From Pontiellaceae bacterium (GTDB lineage: Bacteria > Verrucomicrobiota > Kiritimatiellia > Kiritimatiellales > Pontiellaceae), in NCBI GenBank assembly GCA_016937035.1, contig JAFGWS010000137.1, positions 1-31,961 on the forward strand: a DNA stretch of 31,961 bases, written 5' to 3'. Below are positions 8,701-17,652 of this stretch, piece after piece. How positions within the stretch are numbered: the stretch's first letter is position 1; every line of letters starts with the position of its first letter. The translations under genes and the position numbers were made by a program. The notes under the pieces are model-generated. The model did not search any database. It worked only from the letters and a program-made list of their open reading frames with translations, and had not been told where the DNA came from.

Positions 8701-8728
8701 ATTGTATCCACTTTCTTCAAAAAAGCAA
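8701..8728 (-). promoter_or_regulatory. Possible trxA promoter
   Basis: Reading the minus strand, TTGCTT (8728-8723) is followed after 16 bases by TACAAT (8706-8701). It lies about 27 bases before the trxA start codon and matches the sigma-70 consensus well at -10. Confidence 0.5.
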
Positions 8729-8751
8729 ACAAAATGCCCACTCCATCAATC

Positions 8752-9258
8752 TCACCAGGCATTGTGATGAAGCAACTCCTCATCATAGCGGTATTCGGGG
8801 GGAAGCACTTCATTGGGGACACCCATTGCAACCAGTGAAAACGGCGTAATTAAGTCCGGAATGCCTAGTACTTGACGACAAATCTTAACCCGTTCTTCCA
8901 GCGGATAAACCGCGATCCAGACACAGCCAATGCCCAAATCATGTGCTGCCAACTGCATATTCTGTGCAGCACAGGAGCAATCCTGCGGCCAGAAACCGGG
9001 ATAAATTTCTTTCGATTCATCACCGCAGACCAACACCATAAAAGTGGATTCCGCCAGCATTTCCGTTCCGCCCATATTGGTAAACTTTCTGATTACCTCA
9101 GGATCATCGATCTTTATAAAATGCCATGGACGTGCGTCCGCCGCCGAAGGCGCATTCATGGCGGCTTCAAGAATAGTTTTACGTTCCTCTGAAGAGACTG
9201 GCTCCGTGGTCCATGAACGGACACTACGCCGAGTCATGATGGTCTTAATCGTTTCCAT
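8752..9258 (-). CDS. Nitroreductase family flavoprotein
   Basis: This 168-residue protein belongs to the FMN-dependent nitroreductase superfamily, whose members reduce nitro groups, quinones or flavins with NAD(P)H. The N-terminal motif IMTRRSVRSWT (RRSxR, the FMN phosphate contact) is followed by LEAAMNAPSAADARPWHFI. The helix MQLAAHDLGIGCVWIAVYP is the family's second recognisable block, and the protein ends with a shortened tail. The small size is typical of the compact single-domain subgroup common in anaerobes. The natural substrate cannot be read from the sequence. The ATG at 9258 is preceded by AAAGGG on the minus strand. Confidence 0.9.
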   Translation of the reverse strand: METIKTIMTRRSVRSWTTEPVSSEERKTILEAAMNAPSAADARPWHFIKIDDPEVIRKFTNMGGTEMLAESTFMVLVCGDESKEIYPGFWPQDCSCAAQNMQLAAHDLGIGCVWIAVYPLEERVKICRQVLGIPDLITPFSLVAMGVPNEVLPPEYRYDEELLHHNAW

Positions 9259-9283
9259 ATAAAAACCCTTTCGTTATGGGAGT

Positions 9284-9311
9284 AGAATAGCACGCATCCC
9301 CGTTCGGGCAA
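9284..9311 (-). promoter_or_regulatory. Possible nitroreductase promoter
   Basis: On the minus strand TTGCCC (9311-9306) and TATTCT (9289-9284) are 16 bases apart, ending 25 bases before the start codon. The match is moderate. Confidence 0.35.
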
Positions 9312-9370
9312 GGGATTATCTTGCTCAGATAAGTTGCCTGCTGCCTTCCGCTTCACTATCTTTTCCCGCC

Positions 9371-10807
9371 ATGTACGAGAAGAAACAGATACTGGAGATC
9401 GAAATCACCGATCTAGGGGAAAAAGACCAGTGCTTTGGACGACTTGAGGAGGGAATTGCGGTCTTTGTTCAGGGTCCCGCTGCGGTCGGCGATGTTGTGG
9501 AAGCAGAAATCTTCAAGGTCAAGAAAAAGTATCTGGCCGCCCGCTTTCGCAAGGTGGTCAGACCATCACCGCATCGTATTGATCCGATTTGCCCCTACTT
9601 CGGCCTCTGCGGCGGATGCAAATGGCAGCACATGGACTACATCGAACAACTCCGCCTGAAACGCAAACAGGTACAGGATGCGCTGGAACATATTGGCGGA
9701 TTCTCCGGCATTGAATGCGATGACTGTCTCCCCGCTCCGGAACGCTTCGCTTACCGCAATAAAATGGATTTTTCCTTCACCGATCTGCGTTACCTCACCC
9801 CTGATGAAATCGGTATTGAGCCGGGAAAACACGAGAAACCACTTGATTTTGCACTCGGCTTTCACGCCCCCGGCTGCTTCTCAAAGGCGATTGACATCGA
9901 CCACTGCGCCCTTTCAACCCCGGAAATGAACATCACGCTCAACGCCGTACGCGAATTCTGCCTGCGTCATAAAAATGAGCTGCCGATCTATTCCACCCAC
10001 ACACACGTCGGCGAACTGCGCAATCTCGTGGTCCGCCAAGGAGGAAACACCGGCGAGTTTATGGTCAATCTCGTGACGACCACGCATTGCCCTGAACTCA
10101 TGCAGTCGCTCTGCACAAAACTGAAAGAAGCACTCGGCGAGCGACTGACCACCTTTGTCAACAGCACCACATCCGCCAAAAACACGGTAGCGTTTGGTGA
10201 AAAAGAATTTGTACTCCACGGCCCCGGCACCATTACCGATCGTTTGGGCGACTATGTGTACCGCATCTCAGCCAACTCCTTTTTTCAGACTAACACTGCA
10301 CAGGCCGAAACCCTCTACAATCAGATTCTGAAGAGCGCACAGCTCCAGCCCGAGCATGTGGTCTACGACCTCTTCTGCGGCACCGGCTCCATCGCTCTTT
10401 TTGCATCTAATCACTGCAAAAAAGTACTCGGAGTAGAACTTGTTGAAAGCTCGGTGAACGATGCCAGGGAAAATGCGAAACGCCACAACGTGGAAAACTG
10501 CAAATTTATCCGCCTCGACCTTAAGAATATCCGCGACATTGAACCGGATATGCGCGAATTCGGTCCGCCGGATGTCGTCATCACCGACCCGCCCCGCGCC
10601 GGCATGCACCCCAAGGCAGTCAAAATGTTAAAGGAAATGGCTCCACCTGTGATCATCTATGTCAGCTGCAACCCCGCTTCATTGGCACGTGATGGGCAGA
10701 TGCTGTGTGAAGACGGACCATATCGACTGGAGCACTGCCGGCCCGTCGACATGTTTCCGCAGACCAATCATGTCGAGAGCATTGCTCGATTTGAACTTGT
10801 TCGGTAA
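9371..10807 (+). CDS. rlmD: 23S rRNA (uracil-5-)-methyltransferase, RlmD/RumA family
   Basis: This 478-residue SAM-dependent enzyme makes 5-methyluridine in RNA, in E. coli RlmD at U1939 of 23S rRNA. The N-terminal TRAM domain (1-60) binds RNA. A [4Fe-4S] site is formed by Cys74, Cys80 and Cys83 (CPYFGLCGGCKW), with a fourth ligand probably Cys179 in DHCALS. The SAM-binding motif VYDLFCGTGSIALF lies near 335. The catalytic nucleophile Cys433 is in YVSCNPASLARD, and the general base region is HVESIARFEL at the end. The length and the iron-sulfur cluster fit RlmD better than TrmA, but several RlmC/RlmD-like paralogues exist, so the exact target is inferred. The ATG has no clear ribosome binding site. 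Confidence 0.9.
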   Translation: MYEKKQILEIEITDLGEKDQCFGRLEEGIAVFVQGPAAVGDVVEAEIFKVKKKYLAARFRKVVRPSPHRIDPICPYFGLCGGCKWQHMDYIEQLRLKRKQVQDALEHIGGFSGIECDDCLPAPERFAYRNKMDFSFTDLRYLTPDEIGIEPGKHEKPLDFALGFHAPGCFSKAIDIDHCALSTPEMNITLNAVREFCLRHKNELPIYSTHTHVGELRNLVVRQGGNTGEFMVNLVTTTHCPELMQSLCTKLKEALGERLTTFVNSTTSAKNTVAFGEKEFVLHGPGTITDRLGDYVYRISANSFFQTNTAQAETLYNQILKSAQLQPEHVVYDLFCGTGSIALFASNHCKKVLGVELVESSVNDARENAKRHNVENCKFIRLDLKNIRDIEPDMREFGPPDVVITDPPRAGMHPKAVKMLKEMAPPVIIYVSCNPASLARDGQMLCEDGPYRLEHCRPVDMFPQTNHVESIARFELVR

Positions 10808-10928
10808 ACCAGACGCTACGGTGTTTTGAGTTTCTTCACACACACCCGCCAACGTCTTAACACTGAGTACTGGGCTTCCCCCTTAATTTAGGCTGTAATT
10901 GAGTCTGAATCCCGCATACTCTGAAGGC

Positions 10929-12413
10929 ATGTCGATAAACCTGTCCAATCTATCTATCCTGGCAGCGCTGCACATCCTTGCCTTCACCGCCGTGAGCCTG
11001 CACGCTTTAAAACGGCGGAGAAATGCAAGCGCAACGATTCTTTGGATCTTTGTGGTCTGGTCCCTTCCCTTGCTCGGTGCCCTTCTTTACCTTGCTTTCG
11101 GTATTGATCGCGTCCCGAACAAAGGCCTGCGCAATCGCATGACCAACGAGTACATGATGAAACAACGCGAGAATCGACATGCCGATGAAACTTCGTTTGT
11201 TGCGTGGCATTACAACTTCCGCACGCCTCTTAGTGATATTAACAGCAGCTACAGCATAGAGTTGAATCGGTGTATGGATATCCTCAGTCCGGAACATCCT
11301 CTGCTCGAAGGCAATGTCATTCTCCCGTTGGCCGGCGGTGATGAGGCCTATCCGCTCATGCTTGAAGCCATCAAAAACGCCCGAAACCACATTCACCTGC
11401 AGAGTTTCATTATCGGCAATGACGCGATCGGAAAGGAATTCCTAAAAACCCTCGATAAAAAGGCAGCGGAAGGCGTTGTGGTCCGGCTTCTGTTTGACCG
11501 TTTAGGTTCTTCCAAAGCGCACCTTCTTGGATTGTTCCACAAATATCGCAAACAACCCAATTTCCAGATCTGTGGATGGACACAAGCCAATCCGCTTAAA
11601 AGGCAGTTCCAGATCAACCTGCGAAATCATCGAAAAAATCTGATTATCGACGGGCAGATCGCCTTCTTCGGCGGAGTGAATATTGCATCGCATAATGTAT
11701 CGACGGAAGAACGCAAGGGGATCCGCGATTATCATTTCAAAGTCGAAGGCCCCATGGTTCACGAACTGCAGTTTTCTTTTCTGCGCGACTGGTATTTCAT
11801 GACGAACGAACCGGTCGAAAAACTGATTTGCACAGAAAACTTCCCCGAAATGCTCTCGATCGGGGACGTACGAATGCGACTCATCGACAGCGGCCCCTCA
11901 CATCCCCCGGGATTGGCTACGGAAACATTTTTCAATGCGGTTATTCTTGCCCGACAGCAGATTCTTATTGTGACGCCCTATTTCGTCCCCAACCATGACA
12001 TTCTAAGAGCCCTGCGTTCTGCGGCACATCGAGGGGTGGATGTGCGGCTTATTCTTCCCAAGAAAAACAACCATCACTGTGCGGGTCTGGCCTCCCGAGC
12101 GCTCTATGAGGATCTCCTTACGGCCGGTGTTCGCATCTTTCATCGAGAACCGCCCTTCATTCACGCCAAAGCGATGGTTATCGACAGCCGTTCCGCCCTC
12201 GTCGGCACAGCCAACGTAGACATCCGAAGCCTTGAACTGAACTATGAAACGATGGCGCTGATCGATGATGAAGCAGCCGTCAACAAACTCAAACAACTGA
12301 TTCATGAAGACCTGGCGGTCAGCACGGAAGTTCTTTTGGAGGAATGGCTCTTGCGGCCTGCCGTTCAGAAACTGGGCGAAAACCTCTGTTCTCTGATGAC
12401 GCCTGTACTTTAA
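10929..12413 (+). CDS. cls: Cardiolipin synthase, ClsA-like phospholipase D family
   Basis: This 494-residue inner-membrane enzyme condenses two phosphatidylglycerol molecules into cardiolipin. Two hydrophobic segments at residues about 5-25 and 35-57 anchor it, as in ClsA. Two HKD motifs provide the phospholipase D active site: HRKNLIID (His234, Lys236, Asp241), followed by FFGGVNI, and HAKAMVID (His412, Lys414, Asp419), followed by VGTANVD. I chose ATG 10929 over the upstream TTG 10899, because the family begins with the membrane segment and the extra ten residues add nothing recognisable. The nearby GAAGG lies rather close to the ATG for an ideal ribosome binding site. It is a single-gene unit converging on rho across a shared terminator. 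Confidence 0.92.
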   Translation: MSINLSNLSILAALHILAFTAVSLHALKRRRNASATILWIFVVWSLPLLGALLYLAFGIDRVPNKGLRNRMTNEYMMKQRENRHADETSFVAWHYNFRTPLSDINSSYSIELNRCMDILSPEHPLLEGNVILPLAGGDEAYPLMLEAIKNARNHIHLQSFIIGNDAIGKEFLKTLDKKAAEGVVVRLLFDRLGSSKAHLLGLFHKYRKQPNFQICGWTQANPLKRQFQINLRNHRKNLIIDGQIAFFGGVNIASHNVSTEERKGIRDYHFKVEGPMVHELQFSFLRDWYFMTNEPVEKLICTENFPEMLSIGDVRMRLIDSGPSHPPGLATETFFNAVILARQQILIVTPYFVPNHDILRALRSAAHRGVDVRLILPKKNNHHCAGLASRALYEDLLTAGVRIFHREPPFIHAKAMVIDSRSALVGTANVDIRSLELNYETMALIDDEAAVNKLKQLIHEDLAVSTEVLLEEWLLRPAVQKLGENLCSLMTPVL

Positions 12414-12417
12414 ACAA

Positions 12418-12443
12418 AAAGACCTGCTCTCACGCAGGTCTTT
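12418..12443. terminator. Bidirectional terminator between cls and rho
   Basis: The palindrome AAAGACCTGC, loop, GCAGGTCTTT has T-rich flanks on both strands. It lies between the cls stop (12413) and the rho stop (12467). Confidence 0.85.
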
Positions 12444-12466
12444 CTCTTGGACATCGACGGATCGCA

Positions 12467-14065
12467 CTATGCGCCCTGAAGCGTCATGAGAAACTCAAGA
12501 TTGTTGTTGGTTTTCTTCAGTCGATTAATCAACAACTCCATAGCCTCAACCTGCGGCACATCCTTCAGCGCTTTACGCAACGTCCAGATGCGATGCAGTT
12601 CATCCGGATGAAGAAGCAGCTCCTCTTTACGCGTGCCGGAACGTTCAATGTTGATGGCCGGATAAATGCGCTTGTTCACCAATTCGCGGTCGAGTCCCAG
12701 CTCCATATTGCCGGTTCCTTTAAACTCCTCAAAGATCACTTCGTCCATACGGCTCCCGGTATCCACCAGCGCCGTAGCAATAATGCTCAAACTTCCGCCG
12801 CCCTCAATATTACGGGCGGCACCGAAAAACCGTTTCGGTTTATGCAGTGCGTTTGAATCAACCCCGCCGGAAAGAATCTTTCCGCTGTGCGGCGAAGTCG
12901 TGTTATATGCGCGTGCCAAACGGGTAATGGAGTCGAGCAGAATAATCACATCCTCCCCCTTCTCCACACGACGCTTCGACATTTCGATCACGATTTCCGC
13001 GACCTGCGTGTGCCGTTCCGGCGGCTCATCGAAGGTTGAGGCCAGCACTTCGGCCTGCGTATTCCGGCGCATATCGGTTACTTCTTCCGGACGTTCATCA
13101 ATCAGCAGAATGATCAGTTTGGCATCGGGATTATTCTTCGAGATGCTGTTGGCAATCTTCTGCAACAGCACCGTTTTGCCCGTCCGAGGCGGAGCCACAA
13201 TCAACCCGCGCTGGCCCTTACCGATCGGCGTAACAATATCCATAACACGCATGGAAATCTCTTTCGGATCGGTCTCCATCACCAATCGTTCGTTCGGGAA
13301 AAGAGGAGTCAAGTTTTCAAACGGGACACGCTTGCGGGCAGCTTCGGGAAGATCGCCGTTAATCTCGTCGATGCGAAACAGTGCAAAGAAACGTTCCTTT
13401 TCCTTCGGCGACCGAATGCTTCCGGTCACATAATCGCCTGTGCGCAGGCCGAATCGGCGGATTTGCGAGGGCGAAACATAAATATCATCCGGAGCCGGCT
13501 GATAGCTGTTAAGCGGAGAGCGAAGGAAACCGAAACCGTCCGGAAGCGTTTCAAGCACGCCGAACCCCAGCAAAGGGCCGCCGCGACGACCGTGCAACTT
13601 GAGGAGCTCAAAAATCAGCTGGTGTTTGTTAAATCCGGCATACTCGCTCATGCCGTACTTTTCGGCCATCGCCTTAATATCATTAATCGGCGTAACCTGC
13701 ATTTCGTGGAGAGAAAGCGGAGGAAGATCTTCACGCGGCGCTTCATCCTGATATTGATAATCTCGGTGACCGCCGCGGTTTTTACGGTTATTTCTTCCGT
13801 ACTTACCCCCCTTGTTGTTACGGCACTGTCCATCGTTGTTCTGCTGCTGAGCTGATTCATCTGGGTATGATTCAGTGGAAAATTCTTTATGTGCATCCGC
13901 TTTTTCAACTGAGGCATCGCCGTTATCCTGTTCCGTCACCGCTGCAGGAGCAGGTTCTTCTTTTTTGGATGGCGCTTTTTTTCTTGTCGTTTTCCGTGCC
14001 GGCTTCTTCGGCGCAGACTCTTCGGAGCTATCGACAACATCTTCTACTTCGTTTTCATTGCTCAT
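12467..14065 (-). CDS. rho: Transcription termination factor Rho
   Basis: This 532-residue hexameric RNA helicase terminates transcription. Residues 1 to about 105 are a disordered extension rich in Lys, Glu, Asn and Gly (AT-hook-like [10 protein letters not shown], then repeated NNK/NRG stretches), absent from E. coli Rho. The Rho N-terminal helical domain ([11 protein letters not shown]) is followed by the RNA-binding cold-shock domain ([31 protein letters not shown]). The motor domain has Walker A APPRTGKT, Walker [18 protein letters not shown] and the Q-loop/R-loop region [23 protein letters not shown] is intact. The start ATG at 14065 has AAAGG just upstream and lies two bases after the coaE stop, so the two genes form an operon. 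Extended Asn/Arg-rich Rho N-termini are known in several phyla and can affect RNA binding or phase behaviour. Confidence 0.97.
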   Translation of the reverse strand: MSNENEVEDVVDSSEESAPKKPARKTTRKKAPSKKEEPAPAAVTEQDNGDASVEKADAHKEFSTESYPDESAQQQNNDGQCRNNKGGKYGRNNRKNRGGHRDYQYQDEAPREDLPPLSLHEMQVTPINDIKAMAEKYGMSEYAGFNKHQLIFELLKLHGRRGGPLLGFGVLETLPDGFGFLRSPLNSYQPAPDDIYVSPSQIRRFGLRTGDYVTGSIRSPKEKERFFALFRIDEINGDLPEAARKRVPFENLTPLFPNERLVMETDPKEISMRVMDIVTPIGKGQRGLIVAPPRTGKTVLLQKIANSISKNNPDAKLIILLIDERPEEVTDMRRNTQAEVLASTFDEPPERHTQVAEIVIEMSKRRVEKGEDVIILLDSITRLARAYNTTSPHSGKILSGGVDSNALHKPKRFFGAARNIEGGGSLSIIATALVDTGSRMDEVIFEEFKGTGNMELGLDRELVNKRIYPAINIERSGTRKEELLLHPDELHRIWTLRKALKDVPQVEAMELLINRLKKTNNNLEFLMTLQGA

Positions 14066-14067
14066 AT

Positions 14068-14685
14068 TTACCTTTCAAGCATAAGGCTCTCCACGACACG
14101 CCGTGTTTCCGCCTCCAGTTCTTCCACTGTCCCAAGATTATATATCACCCGATCTGCTCGTTTTTCTTTCTCTTTCAGGGGCATTTGCGCAGAAATACGT
14201 TTCAGCGCATCCGCTCGGCACAGCCCCCTCTTTTCCAACCGCTCAAGAACGGCGGATGGGTCAGAACTGATGCAGATAATTCCATCCCAATCGATAGAAT
14301 CCATTCCGCTCTCAAACACCAACGGAAGCTGTACGGCCGCGTTTTCTCCGCACTGCCGCCGCTCTGAAATCCAATCATCCAGAGCCGCTTTTACCGCCGG
14401 GTGAACCAGTTGATTCAACCGGGTCCGTTGTTTAGAATTTTCAAAAACCAAAGCGCCCAATTTTGGACGCGAAATTTCACCATCGGGAGCCAACACCTCG
14501 TCACCGAACTGTTCAACAACCTTCCGGTGCACCGAAGTGCCCTTTTTCAGCAGCCCATGTGCAACGTAGTCCGCATCGCACATCACAAATCCCATGGACT
14601 CGAAAATACGACCTACCGTAGATTTTCCGCACGCAATCCCTCCGGTAATACAGAGGACTAGGGATTTGCACGGACTACTCAGCAT
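14068..14685 (-). CDS. coaE: Dephospho-CoA kinase
   Basis: This 205-residue P-loop kinase catalyses the last step of coenzyme A synthesis, phosphorylating the 3'-hydroxyl of dephospho-CoA with ATP. Walker A is GGIACGKST (15-23). The CoA-binding segments follow: [13 protein letters not shown], the [13 protein letters not shown] region, and [24 protein letters not shown] with the conserved PLLFE-type strand. RLEKRGL and the lid region are also present. The length matches the family. The start ATG at 14685 has no obvious ribosome binding site. It is the first gene of a two-gene unit with rho, separated from the transporter upstream by a strong hairpin. Confidence 0.93.
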   Translation of the reverse strand: MLSSPCKSLVLCITGGIACGKSTVGRIFESMGFVMCDADYVAHGLLKKGTSVHRKVVEQFGDEVLAPDGEISRPKLGALVFENSKQRTRLNQLVHPAVKAALDDWISERRQCGENAAVQLPLVFESGMDSIDWDGIICISSDPSAVLERLEKRGLCRADALKRISAQMPLKEKEKRADRVIYNLGTVEELEAETRRVVESLMLER

Positions 14686-14721
14686 AAATCAACAGAATGG
14701 TTTTCATGAATGGAATTACTG

Positions 14722-14760
14722 AAAAGAGGATGGTTTCATCTTTGAAACGGCCCTCTTTTT
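14722..14760 (-). terminator. Terminator after the SBF transporter gene
   Basis: A long stem is made of AAAAGAGG paired with CCTCTTTT, with an inner GTTTCA/TGAAAC stem around a TCTT loop. It lies about 40 bases past the stop of the transporter gene at 14799 and is followed by T-rich sequence on the minus strand. It is nearly symmetrical, so it could also act on the plus strand. Confidence 0.65.
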
Positions 14761-14798
14761 AGATGAAAATGTTTCTGTTGTCAACAACCGGAAGAAGG

Positions 14799-15713
14799 TT
14801 ATTCAGAACGCCGTTGCCACCAAGCGGCCACGGCGATGCCGGAGAGATTGTGCCACAAACTGAACAACGCCCCCGGCAGTGCGGCCAACGGCATGGAAGT
14901 AAAAAGTCGGGTTGCCAGCGCAACGCCCAGCCCGGAATTCTGCATACCCACTTCAATGGCAATCGTTCTGGAATCGCGGGCGTCAGCTCCCGAAATCCAG
15001 CCGGCCAAATAACCCGCACCAAGTCCCAGCAGGTTGTGCGCAATAACGAGACCGGCAATCAACAGCGGGAGATCGAGAATACGTTCCCGATTCAGGCCAA
15101 TGACCACAGCGATAATCCACGAAATACAGAGGATCGCCAGCGGCGGAAAAACAGTCAACAAACGATCCGAAATCCGACTCAGGCAACAACGCACCAACAC
15201 CCCCGCAGCCACCGGAAAAAGAACCATTAAACAGATCGAAAGCAGCATAGGAAGCACGGGAATATCGACCTTCTGCCCGGCATACAACTCGACCAGCAGC
15301 GGAGTAAGCAACGGTGACAGGAGCGTTGAAACGGTTGTCATCGACACCGAGAGCGCCACATTTCCCCGTGCCAGGTAAGTAATCACATTCGATGCCGTCC
15401 CACCCGGACATGCCCCCAACAACACAAACCCCAACAGCACTTCCTTTTCCACGCGAAACACACTACACAGCAAAAAAGCCAAGAGCGGCATACAGACAAA
15501 TTGAGCCGCTGCACCCACCGCAACCAACCTTTTCCGCCGCAGGACCTCACGAAAATTTTCGGGGCGAAGCGTAATCCCCATCCCGAACATAATCACTCCG
15601 AGCAGAAATGAAATTCCGGGTTTCGACCAGACAAACAGTGCCGGTTGAAACATGGCCGCCGCGCACAGCACAAAAGCAATCAGCATAAAATTACGTTCAA
15701 TCCAACGACCCAT
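14799..15713 (-). CDS. Bile acid:sodium symporter family (SBF/BASS) transporter
   Basis: This 304-residue inner-membrane protein has about nine or ten hydrophobic helices. It shows family marks such as FGMGITLRPENF near 45, and LLGACPGGTASNVITYLARGNVALSVSMTTVST (about 97-130), the cation-binding crossover region of SBF transporters. Family members carry organic anions such as bile acids, pantoate or keto acids with sodium; the substrate here is unknown. I start at ATG 15713, preceded by GGAGG with 8-base spacing that lies inside the last codons of pabB-pabC. The longer frame from TTG 15743 would overlap that gene. The tight spacing implies cotranscription with the folate gene upstream, so pantoate or a folate precursor is an open possibility, not shown by sequence. 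Confidence 0.88.
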   Translation of the reverse strand: MGRWIERNFMLIAFVLCAAAMFQPALFVWSKPGISFLLGVIMFGMGITLRPENFREVLRRKRLVAVGAAAQFVCMPLLAFLLCSVFRVEKEVLLGFVLLGACPGGTASNVITYLARGNVALSVSMTTVSTLLSPLLTPLLVELYAGQKVDIPVLPMLLSICLMVLFPVAAGVLVRCCLSRISDRLLTVFPPLAILCISWIIAVVIGLNRERILDLPLLIAGLVIAHNLLGLGAGYLAGWISGADARDSRTIAIEVGMQNSGLGVALATRLFTSMPLAALPGALFSLWHNLSGIAVAAWWQRRSE

Positions 15714-15715
15714 GA

Positions 15716-17518
15716 TTATTCCTCCAGAACCCCCTGCTGCCAACGCCGTACGGAGTTGATCAGATAGATTTTATCCGCCGTGCGCAGATCATCCAGCGTA
15801 ACGATCCCCTCCTCCAACGCACCATCTTTAAGCAGATGTTCCCGAAAGGTTCCACCCAGCAAACCGCACTCAATCGGCGGCGTAACCCGCCGCCCGGATT
15901 TTTCAATCACCACATTGGCGATTGTACTTTCCGTCACCTCGCCGCGCTCATTCCACAGAATAACATCGTCGCAATCGCGCCGCGCTGCTTTTGCCTGCTC
16001 ATATACCGTTCGGTGCGTTGTTTTATGAAAAAGAAAAACGTCATACGAATCAATAGGATTCTTTGATAACGCAATATGGAGGGGCGGGCGCTGTCCGCCC
16101 ACGGGCGCAGAGGCCTGCGCTCCTCCGTCTTTCATCGGAATCCGCTGCACTTCAAACGTCCCATTCTGAGAAACCAATAATCGAATTCGATGCGGGACAA
16201 CCAAATTTTCAACGACTCTTTCCAGCTCGGTCTGTATTGCACTAAGCTCCAGCGGAATATCAAAATAAGCCGCTGATTTGCTCAGCCGCTGGACATGTCT
16301 GTTGAACAAAAAAAAGCCGGACTCCGGCTCCCAAAGCATCGTTTCCAGCAATTGGAACTCCGGGCGGGGTTGCGTCAGGATCCGCGCCTTAGTGAGCGTC
16401 TCTTGATATTCCGCTTCAGCTTCTGAATCCCAAACGATTCCACCGCCCACACCATACTCCAACCTTCCCCGCGCGCGGTCAATCAGCGCCGTGCGAATGG
16501 CCACATTAAAAGAGGCCTCGCCCTGCGGTGTCACAAAACCAATACTTCCCGTATAAATTTTTCGCGGCGATTTTTCCAGCGACTGAATAATCTCCATAGT
16601 CTTCGCCTTCGGCGCACCTGTAATCGACGCACACGGAAACAATGATTTCATTACGCAAACTAATTCACCACAAAGACACGTGAAATCACCAAAATCAGCA
16701 GTCTCAGGCTTCGTGACCTTCGTATCTTCGTGGTGAATTGTTCCCCGTACAGTGGAAGTCATCTGCCAGACCGTCGGATATTTTTTGATATCGTACGTAC
16801 TGAGCGTTTCAACACTCCCCGGCTTCGCAATCCGCCCGATGTCGTTGCGGATCATATCGACAATCATAATATTTTCCGCACGATCTTTCTGCGAAGTCCT
16901 GAGCGCCTCCGCCTGCTGAATATCTTCCGCAAATGTACGCCCGCGCCGCGCCGTCCCTTTCATCGGACGCGCAAGAATCCGATCACCGCTCAGAGAAAAA
17001 AAGAGCTCAGGCGATGCCGAACAGACCGAAAAATCACCCGTATCGACAAAAGCCGCGTAGTCCGCCGTCTGTCGATCGATCAGCTCACAGAAAAAGGCCC
17101 ACGCATCGCCGGAAAAAGCGCCGCCCAGCCGATAGGTATAATTCACCTGATAGGTCGCGCCCTCCGCAATCCGCTCCTTAATCTGTTCGATCGCATTCAC
17201 GAATTCCGTCTTGGAAACGGAAGGAGACAACTCACCGAGTGTATACTTGGCTCTGGGAATTCTTTCAATTCGATCAAACACCTCCGGTGCATTGAATAAA
17301 CCCAGACAGAGCAGCGGAAACCCCTCGCTCTCCCGCGTTTTCAGCGCCGAATCAAATGCGGGTGCCGCCTCATAGGAAACAAAGCCGGCGCAAAACAATC
17401 CAGACGCCTCCGCCTCATACAGCATCGGCAGCACCTCTTCAACCCGCTCCGCCTGTAACACCTTAACCGGCTCGCTGAAATGAAGCCAGCGTCCCCCATG
17501 CTTTAATACAACCTTCAA
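15716..17518 (-). CDS. pabBC: Fused aminodeoxychorismate synthase component I / aminodeoxychorismate lyase (PabB-PabC)
   Basis: This 600-residue cytoplasmic bifunctional enzyme makes 4-aminobenzoate for folate synthesis. Residues 1 to about 382 are the chorismate-binding PabB half. It has the covalent-intermediate Lys187 in RPMKGTARRG, the RAENIMIVDMIRND block, FPCASITGAPKAKTMEII (295-311) and YGVGGGIVWDSEAEAEY. Residues about 388-600 are the PLP-dependent PabC half with Lys499 in FHKTTHR, NERGEVTESTIANV and ECGLLGGTFREHL. The start is TTG at 17518, chosen for the GAGGAG five bases upstream and the lack of any better start. Two palindromic DNA elements are read through in frame: one covers residues about 260-286 and one about 465-480, both in surface-loop positions between conserved blocks. 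No glutaminase subunit (PabA) is adjacent. Both active sites look intact, so I call it a gene and not a pseudogene. Confidence 0.92.
   Translation of the reverse strand: MKVVLKHGGRWLHFSEPVKVLQAERVEEVLPMLYEAEASGLFCAGFVSYEAAPAFDSALKTRESEGFPLLCLGLFNAPEVFDRIERIPRAKYTLGELSPSVSKTEFVNAIEQIKERIAEGATYQVNYTYRLGGAFSGDAWAFFCELIDRQTADYAAFVDTGDFSVCSASPELFFSLSGDRILARPMKGTARRGRTFAEDIQQAEALRTSQKDRAENIMIVDMIRNDIGRIAKPGSVETLSTYDIKKYPTVWQMTSTVRGTIHHEDTKVTKPETADFGDFTCLCGELVCVMKSLFPCASITGAPKAKTMEIIQSLEKSPRKIYTGSIGFVTPQGEASFNVAIRTALIDRARGRLEYGVGGGIVWDSEAEAEYQETLTKARILTQPRPEFQLLETMLWEPESGFFLFNRHVQRLSKSAAYFDIPLELSAIQTELERVVENLVVPHRIRLLVSQNGTFEVQRIPMKDGGAQASAPVGGQRPPLHIALSKNPIDSYDVFLFHKTTHRTVYEQAKAARRDCDDVILWNERGEVTESTIANVVIEKSGRRVTPPIECGLLGGTFREHLLKDGALEEGIVTLDDLRTADKIYLINSVRRWQQGVLEE
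16078..16126. repeat. Palindromic element inside the PabC half, in frame
   Basis: This 49-base element has a cloverleaf-like layout. The outer stem is GGAGG (16078-16082) with CCTCC (16122-16126). Two inner hairpins are GGGCGG/CCGCCC (16082-16087, 16095-16100) and GCGCAG/CTGCGC (16105-16110, 16115-16120). On the coding strand it encodes the Gly/Ala/Pro-rich stretch GGAQASAPVGGQRPP between PMKD and LHIALSK. Its GC content is far above its flanks. Confidence 0.75.
16662..16739. repeat. 78-base miniature inverted-repeat element inside the PabB half, in frame
   Basis: The left arm (16662-16680) and right arm (16721-16739) are 19-base terminal inverted repeats with two mismatches (AATTCACCAC-A/G-AAGA-C/T-ACG). 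The similarity continues inward. The length is 78 bases, exactly 26 codons, and the coding frame passes through it. It encodes a His/Asp/Thr/Lys stretch (HHEDTKVTK at one end, CLCGE at the other) between STVRGT and FPCASITGAPK. Sequences of the type TTCACCACGAAG are, from memory, dispersed in many environmental bacterial genomes. Confidence 0.8.
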
Positions 17519-17615
17519 CCCAACTCCTCGTGCTTTTATATATGTCAGAGATGCATGAAGCTACCACACCCAAAACCCGACATCATTATTCATTTAAGCT
17601 AAATTGAGAGCTGAC

Positions 17616-17645
17616 TTGCACCTTTGGATACCTCGTATCTATACT
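17616..17645 (+). promoter_or_regulatory. Possible fetAB promoter, giving a leaderless transcript
   Basis: TTGCAC (17616-17621) and TATACT (17640-17645) are 18 bases apart. Transcription would begin about 7 bases further, right at the fetA ATG (17653), which has no ribosome binding site. Confidence 0.45.
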
Positions 17646-17652
17646 GAACCGC

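Noticed and set aside
16661..16740. Possibility that the repeat in pabBC makes it a pseudogene
   Set aside because: The frame is intact through both elements, and the catalytic lysines of both domains and all major motifs are present.
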